Below, in pieces: positions 4,345 to 6,807 of a stretch of DNA of 6,807 nt (the first letter of the stretch is position 1; each line of letters opens with the position of its first letter). This DNA comes from Bdellovibrionales bacterium (GTDB lineage: Bacteria > Bdellovibrionota > Bdellovibrionia > Bdellovibrionales > JAMPXM01). The notes under the pieces are model-generated. The model had not been told where the DNA came from and ran no database searches. It saw only the letters and a list, made by a program, of their open reading frames with translations. Position numbers and translations under genes: made by a program. The stretch is from positions 1 to 6,807 of the forward strand of contig SXSP01000132.1 of the NCBI GenBank assembly GCA_005792225.1, written 5' to 3'.

Positions 4345-6261
4345 ATGTACGAATGGTTTTTCCTCATTCTCACAATCTCCACGAGCCAAGCACAACAACA
4401 AGTGACGGTCGATGCGAAACAGCAGATGTCACTTCTTCTCAAAACCTCCGATACGGATCGCGATCGGAAGATCACCGTTCTCGATCGCAACACGATTTTC
4501 TGGCTCGAAGACAACGAGAAGAAAAAACGCGAGGTTTCGGGCGCCTACCATCTCTCAAATCTACTTCAAGAACTCAAACTCGCGAGTGATGCAGGAAAAA
4601 ACCAAATTCTCGCGGAAAGGATCTTCGAAAATCCCGTAACACGGATTTCACGATCCATTCGGGAACTCTACTGGGACGGACTCACCCGCAGAGTCGACGC
4701 CGAGAATTTGGCGCAGGCCCTCCCCGATTCGAAGCTCCCGAAGTCAGAATGGCGCTACGTCTACGTACCGGCCGCCGACACGATGGCCGTTGACTACTTT
4801 ACGAAAGCGGCGAGCGCTACGCCTTCCCTCAAAATCAAAGTCGTCCCGCTCGAGAAAGGGAAGGAGATCTCGTCCAATCATGGATTGCTCACGCTCGCGC
4901 TCGAGAAGGACAAGGAAGGGCGCATTCGAGGGGTTCCGTTTGTCGTCCCCGGCGGGCGATTCAATGAAATGTACGGGTGGGACAGCTACTTCGAAGCGCT
5001 CGGTCTCATCGTGGATGAGCGCCGCGATCTCGCGCGCGCGATGGTGAACAACTTCGTCTACCAAATCGAAAATTACGGAAAGATCCTGAACGCCAATCGC
5101 AGCTACTACCTCAATCGGTCGCAACCCCCGTTTCTCACATCGATGATTTCGGCCGTCTACGCCTCGGGTGGCGAATCAAAACCGTGGCTTGAAAAATCAC
5201 TGCGCGCCGCCATGAAGGAATACTTCGAAGTTTGGATGAACCCCGATCGCCTTACCGAGACCGGGCTCAGTCGTTACTTTGGAAGCGGAAAGAGCATTCC
5301 CCCGGAGGTTGAAAAAGGCCATTTCGATTACATCCTGAAACCTGCAGCGCGAAAGCATAAAGTGAGCGTCGCTGAACTCACTCGCCGCTACAATGCGGGC
5401 CTCCTGGAAGATCCGGAACTTGACGAGTTCTTCTCGCAAGACCGAGCCGTTCGTGAATCCGGTCACGACACAACTTACCGCTGGCGAGTGGATGGTAAAG
5501 ATCGCGCGGCTGATTTCGTCACGGTCGATCTCAATTCGCTTCTCTACAAATTCGAAGTGGACTTCGCTCGTTTCATACAAAGAGAATTTAACGACCAGTT
5601 TAGCTACGAAGGGCGAAAGATGACGAGCGCCGAGTGGCGTGAGCGAGCGGAAAAGCGCAAAGCCGCCATGCTTAAATTTCTCTGGGATCCCGAGCGCCAG
5701 ATCTTCTTCGATTACAATTTCAAACGCGGGCAAAGATCAAAATATGTTTCGGCCACGGCGTTTTATCCCCTTTGGGCGGGCGAGATCCTCGACAAAATCG
5801 CGGGCCAAGCCTCTATCGCAGCACTTCTGAAGGAACTCGAAGAGCCCGGAGGTATCGCTTCGACCGCGCGAACGTCGCTTGAACAAGTCGGCCGGGGCCA
5901 ACATCTCAGACAGTGGGATCATCCGAACGGATGGGCGCCTCACCAAATGATCGCGTGGGAGGCGATAAAAAATTATGGTCAAGTACAAACGGCGGATCGC
6001 TTGATCTACAAATGGATCTACACGATCACCAGGAACGCCGCCAACTTCAACGGAACCGTCCCCGAGAAGACCGACGTCGTCTTACGCTCTCACCGAGTTT
6101 TCGCGGAGTACGGAAACGTCGGCACCGAATTCTCATACATCACAAAAGAAGGATTTGGCTGGATGAACGCATCCTACCAAGTTGGACTCAAGCTCCTCAC
6201 TCCCAAGTGGCGAAAGGATCTTGAGGATCTGAGGCCTCCGGAGTGGATCGAGTTTAAATAG
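4345..6261 (+). CDS. Alpha,alpha-trehalase (GH37), neutral-trehalase type with EF-hand-like calcium loop, probably exported
   Basis: 638 residues; hydrolyses trehalose to two glucose. Both GH37 signatures are exact: PGGRFNEMYGWDSY (202-215) and QWDHPNGWAP (523-532). RESGHDTTYRW (370-380) carries the expected catalytic acid Asp375. GTEF (593-596) and KEGFGWMNASY (601-611) hold the region of the catalytic base, Glu595 or Glu602. DTDRDRKITVLD (36-47) fits an EF-hand loop (Asp at 1, 3, 5 and 12) and resembles the calcium-binding segment of fungal neutral trehalases; ESGHDTTYR is also closer to that type than to the ESGWDFSSR of E. coli TreA (from memory). The N terminus (YEWFFLILTISTSQA) resembles a short signal peptide with cleavage after Ala16, but lacks basic residues. 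An in-frame TGA at 4339 blocks any upstream start. No clear SD is seen; Met28 is the fallback start. The yeast N-terminal phosphorylated tail is absent. It is divergent from the ABC-F-like gene. Confidence 0.93.
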   Translation: MYEWFFLILTISTSQAQQQVTVDAKQQMSLLLKTSDTDRDRKITVLDRNTIFWLEDNEKKKREVSGAYHLSNLLQELKLASDAGKNQILAERIFENPVTRISRSIRELYWDGLTRRVDAENLAQALPDSKLPKSEWRYVYVPAADTMAVDYFTKAASATPSLKIKVVPLEKGKEISSNHGLLTLALEKDKEGRIRGVPFVVPGGRFNEMYGWDSYFEALGLIVDERRDLARAMVNNFVYQIENYGKILNANRSYYLNRSQPPFLTSMISAVYASGGESKPWLEKSLRAAMKEYFEVWMNPDRLTETGLSRYFGSGKSIPPEVEKGHFDYILKPAARKHKVSVAELTRRYNAGLLEDPELDEFFSQDRAVRESGHDTTYRWRVDGKDRAADFVTVDLNSLLYKFEVDFARFIQREFNDQFSYEGRKMTSAEWRERAEKRKAAMLKFLWDPERQIFFDYNFKRGQRSKYVSATAFYPLWAGEILDKIAGQASIAALLKELEEPGGIASTARTSLEQVGRGQHLRQWDHPNGWAPHQMIAWEAIKNYGQVQTADRLIYKWIYTITRNAANFNGTVPEKTDVVLRSHRVFAEYGNVGTEFSYITKEGFGWMNASYQVGLKLLTPKWRKDLEDLRPPEWIEFK

Positions 6262-6807
6262 CTACCGTGGAATCACCCTCGCACCGTCGCTCAGCGGCTG
6301 CGCACTTTGCTCAACGACTCGCTCTCCTGCACGGAGGCCGCTCAAGATCTCGACTCGACCGTCGGCTCTGCGACCAATCCGAACCCGACGCGGGCTCACG
6401 GTCACCGCTCCACTCGCGTCGCGAGTCGGAACAAACACGACACCTTCATCCGGCGAATCCGCTCTCGTCGTGCCCGAGACCGTGCCGCGATCGTCCTGAT
6501 CAGCCGCGGACTGCATAAGGGAGAGGGCACGTTCCGAAACGATGACGTGACTCTCACTAGGCTCGGCGAGTTCCACCTCCGCCATGAGATTGGTCGTCAT
6601 TCGCTCGACTTGGTTTTGCACCGTCACGATCACCGGCACTTGGCGGGAGGATGGTTCCATCTGTGTCGAGATGAAACTCACCCGACCCACCAACGACATC
6701 CGGGGTAGATCCTCAACCCGCACTCTCACCTGTTCACCCAGGCGAACGCGAGGCAGATCTTCTTCCGAAACGAGAGTTGCGATCTCGATCGAGGTGAGGT
6801 CCCCCAC
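6262..6807 (-). CDS. Periplasmic adaptor (membrane fusion protein) of a tripartite efflux system, C-terminal part
   Basis: 181 residues are visible; the 5' part continues past base 6807. The GTG at the edge is therefore an internal Val codon rather than a start. Residues 1-80 match the beta-barrel domain of RND/HlyD-type adaptors: GDLTSIEIATLVSEEDL, then RLGEQVRVRVEDLPRMSLVG and a Met-Glu-Pro strand region, ending NLMAEVEL. Residues 83-181 match the membrane-proximal domain: VIVSERAL, GVVFVPTRD, VRIGRRADGRVEILSGL, then AGERVV and LSDGARV. Residues 99-122 form an Asp/Ser/Thr-rich insertion. Such adaptors link an inner-membrane RND or ABC pump to an outer-membrane channel. The gene ends directly against the trehalase stop, so no pump gene follows; the partner must lie upstream outside the window or elsewhere. 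The lipoyl and coiled-coil hairpin domains are out of view, so RND and MacA-type adaptors cannot be separated firmly. Confidence 0.9.
   Translation of the reverse strand: MGDLTSIEIATLVSEEDLPRVRLGEQVRVRVEDLPRMSLVGRVSFISTQMEPSSRQVPVIVTVQNQVERMTTNLMAEVELAEPSESHVIVSERALSLMQSAADQDDRGTVSGTTRADSPDEGVVFVPTRDASGAVTVSPRRVRIGRRADGRVEILSGLRAGERVVEQSAQPLSDGARVIPR

Noticed and set aside
5197..5733. Long minus-strand open frame within the trehalase gene
   Set aside because: The plus strand carries exact GH37 signatures across the same region, so the minus-strand frame is a shadow.

Overview
The window suggests a moderately GC-rich Gram-negative bacterium. It encodes a lipoprotein-type signal, several Sec-type signal peptides and a periplasmic adaptor of a tripartite efflux system, which needs an outer membrane. 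The mix of an SCE4755-type histidine-brace protein, a divergent M13-like lipoprotein and unrecognised secreted proteins is compatible with predatory or deltaproteobacteria-like lineages (Bdellovibrionota, Myxococcota). That placement is inference only. I see no rRNA, tRNA, CRISPR array, transposase, phage gene or replication origin.

Layout, left to right. (1) The 3' end of an unrecognised plus-strand gene (1-162) overlaps by 14 bases a secreted polysaccharide-monooxygenase-like protein (149-757) that ends in a Pro/Thr/Ser tail. (2) That gene converges, with overlapping stop codons, on a three-gene minus-strand block. Read in its transcription order, the block is a catalytically dead, half-length ABC-F-like protein (4276-3296), a small secreted protein (3210-2761) and a large putative lipoprotein metallopeptidase with M13/neprilysin-like motifs (2643-754). 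A near-complete palindrome fills the gap between the last two. (3) A 68-base divergent intergenic region (4277-4344) separates the ABC-F-like gene from a plus-strand GH37 trehalase (4345-6261) with a fungal-neutral-trehalase-like calcium-loop motif. (4) The trehalase abuts, stop codon to stop codon, the 3' end of an efflux periplasmic adaptor gene on the minus strand (6807-6262), which is cut by the window edge.

There is little sign of one pathway. The genes look like several short transcription units, packed tightly at their 3' ends (4-base overlap and 0-base gap) with no intrinsic terminators visible there. The shared theme is the cell envelope: LPMO-like protein, lipoprotein peptidase, small secreted protein, probably exported trehalase and efflux adaptor. 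The ABC-F-like protein is the cytoplasmic exception. The most unusual items are the ABC-F-like protein that has lost every ATPase motif in an intact frame, the M13-like peptidase with a large insertion between its zinc-ligand motifs, the neutral-trehalase architecture in a bacterium, and the RNA-level structures around two minus-strand start sites.
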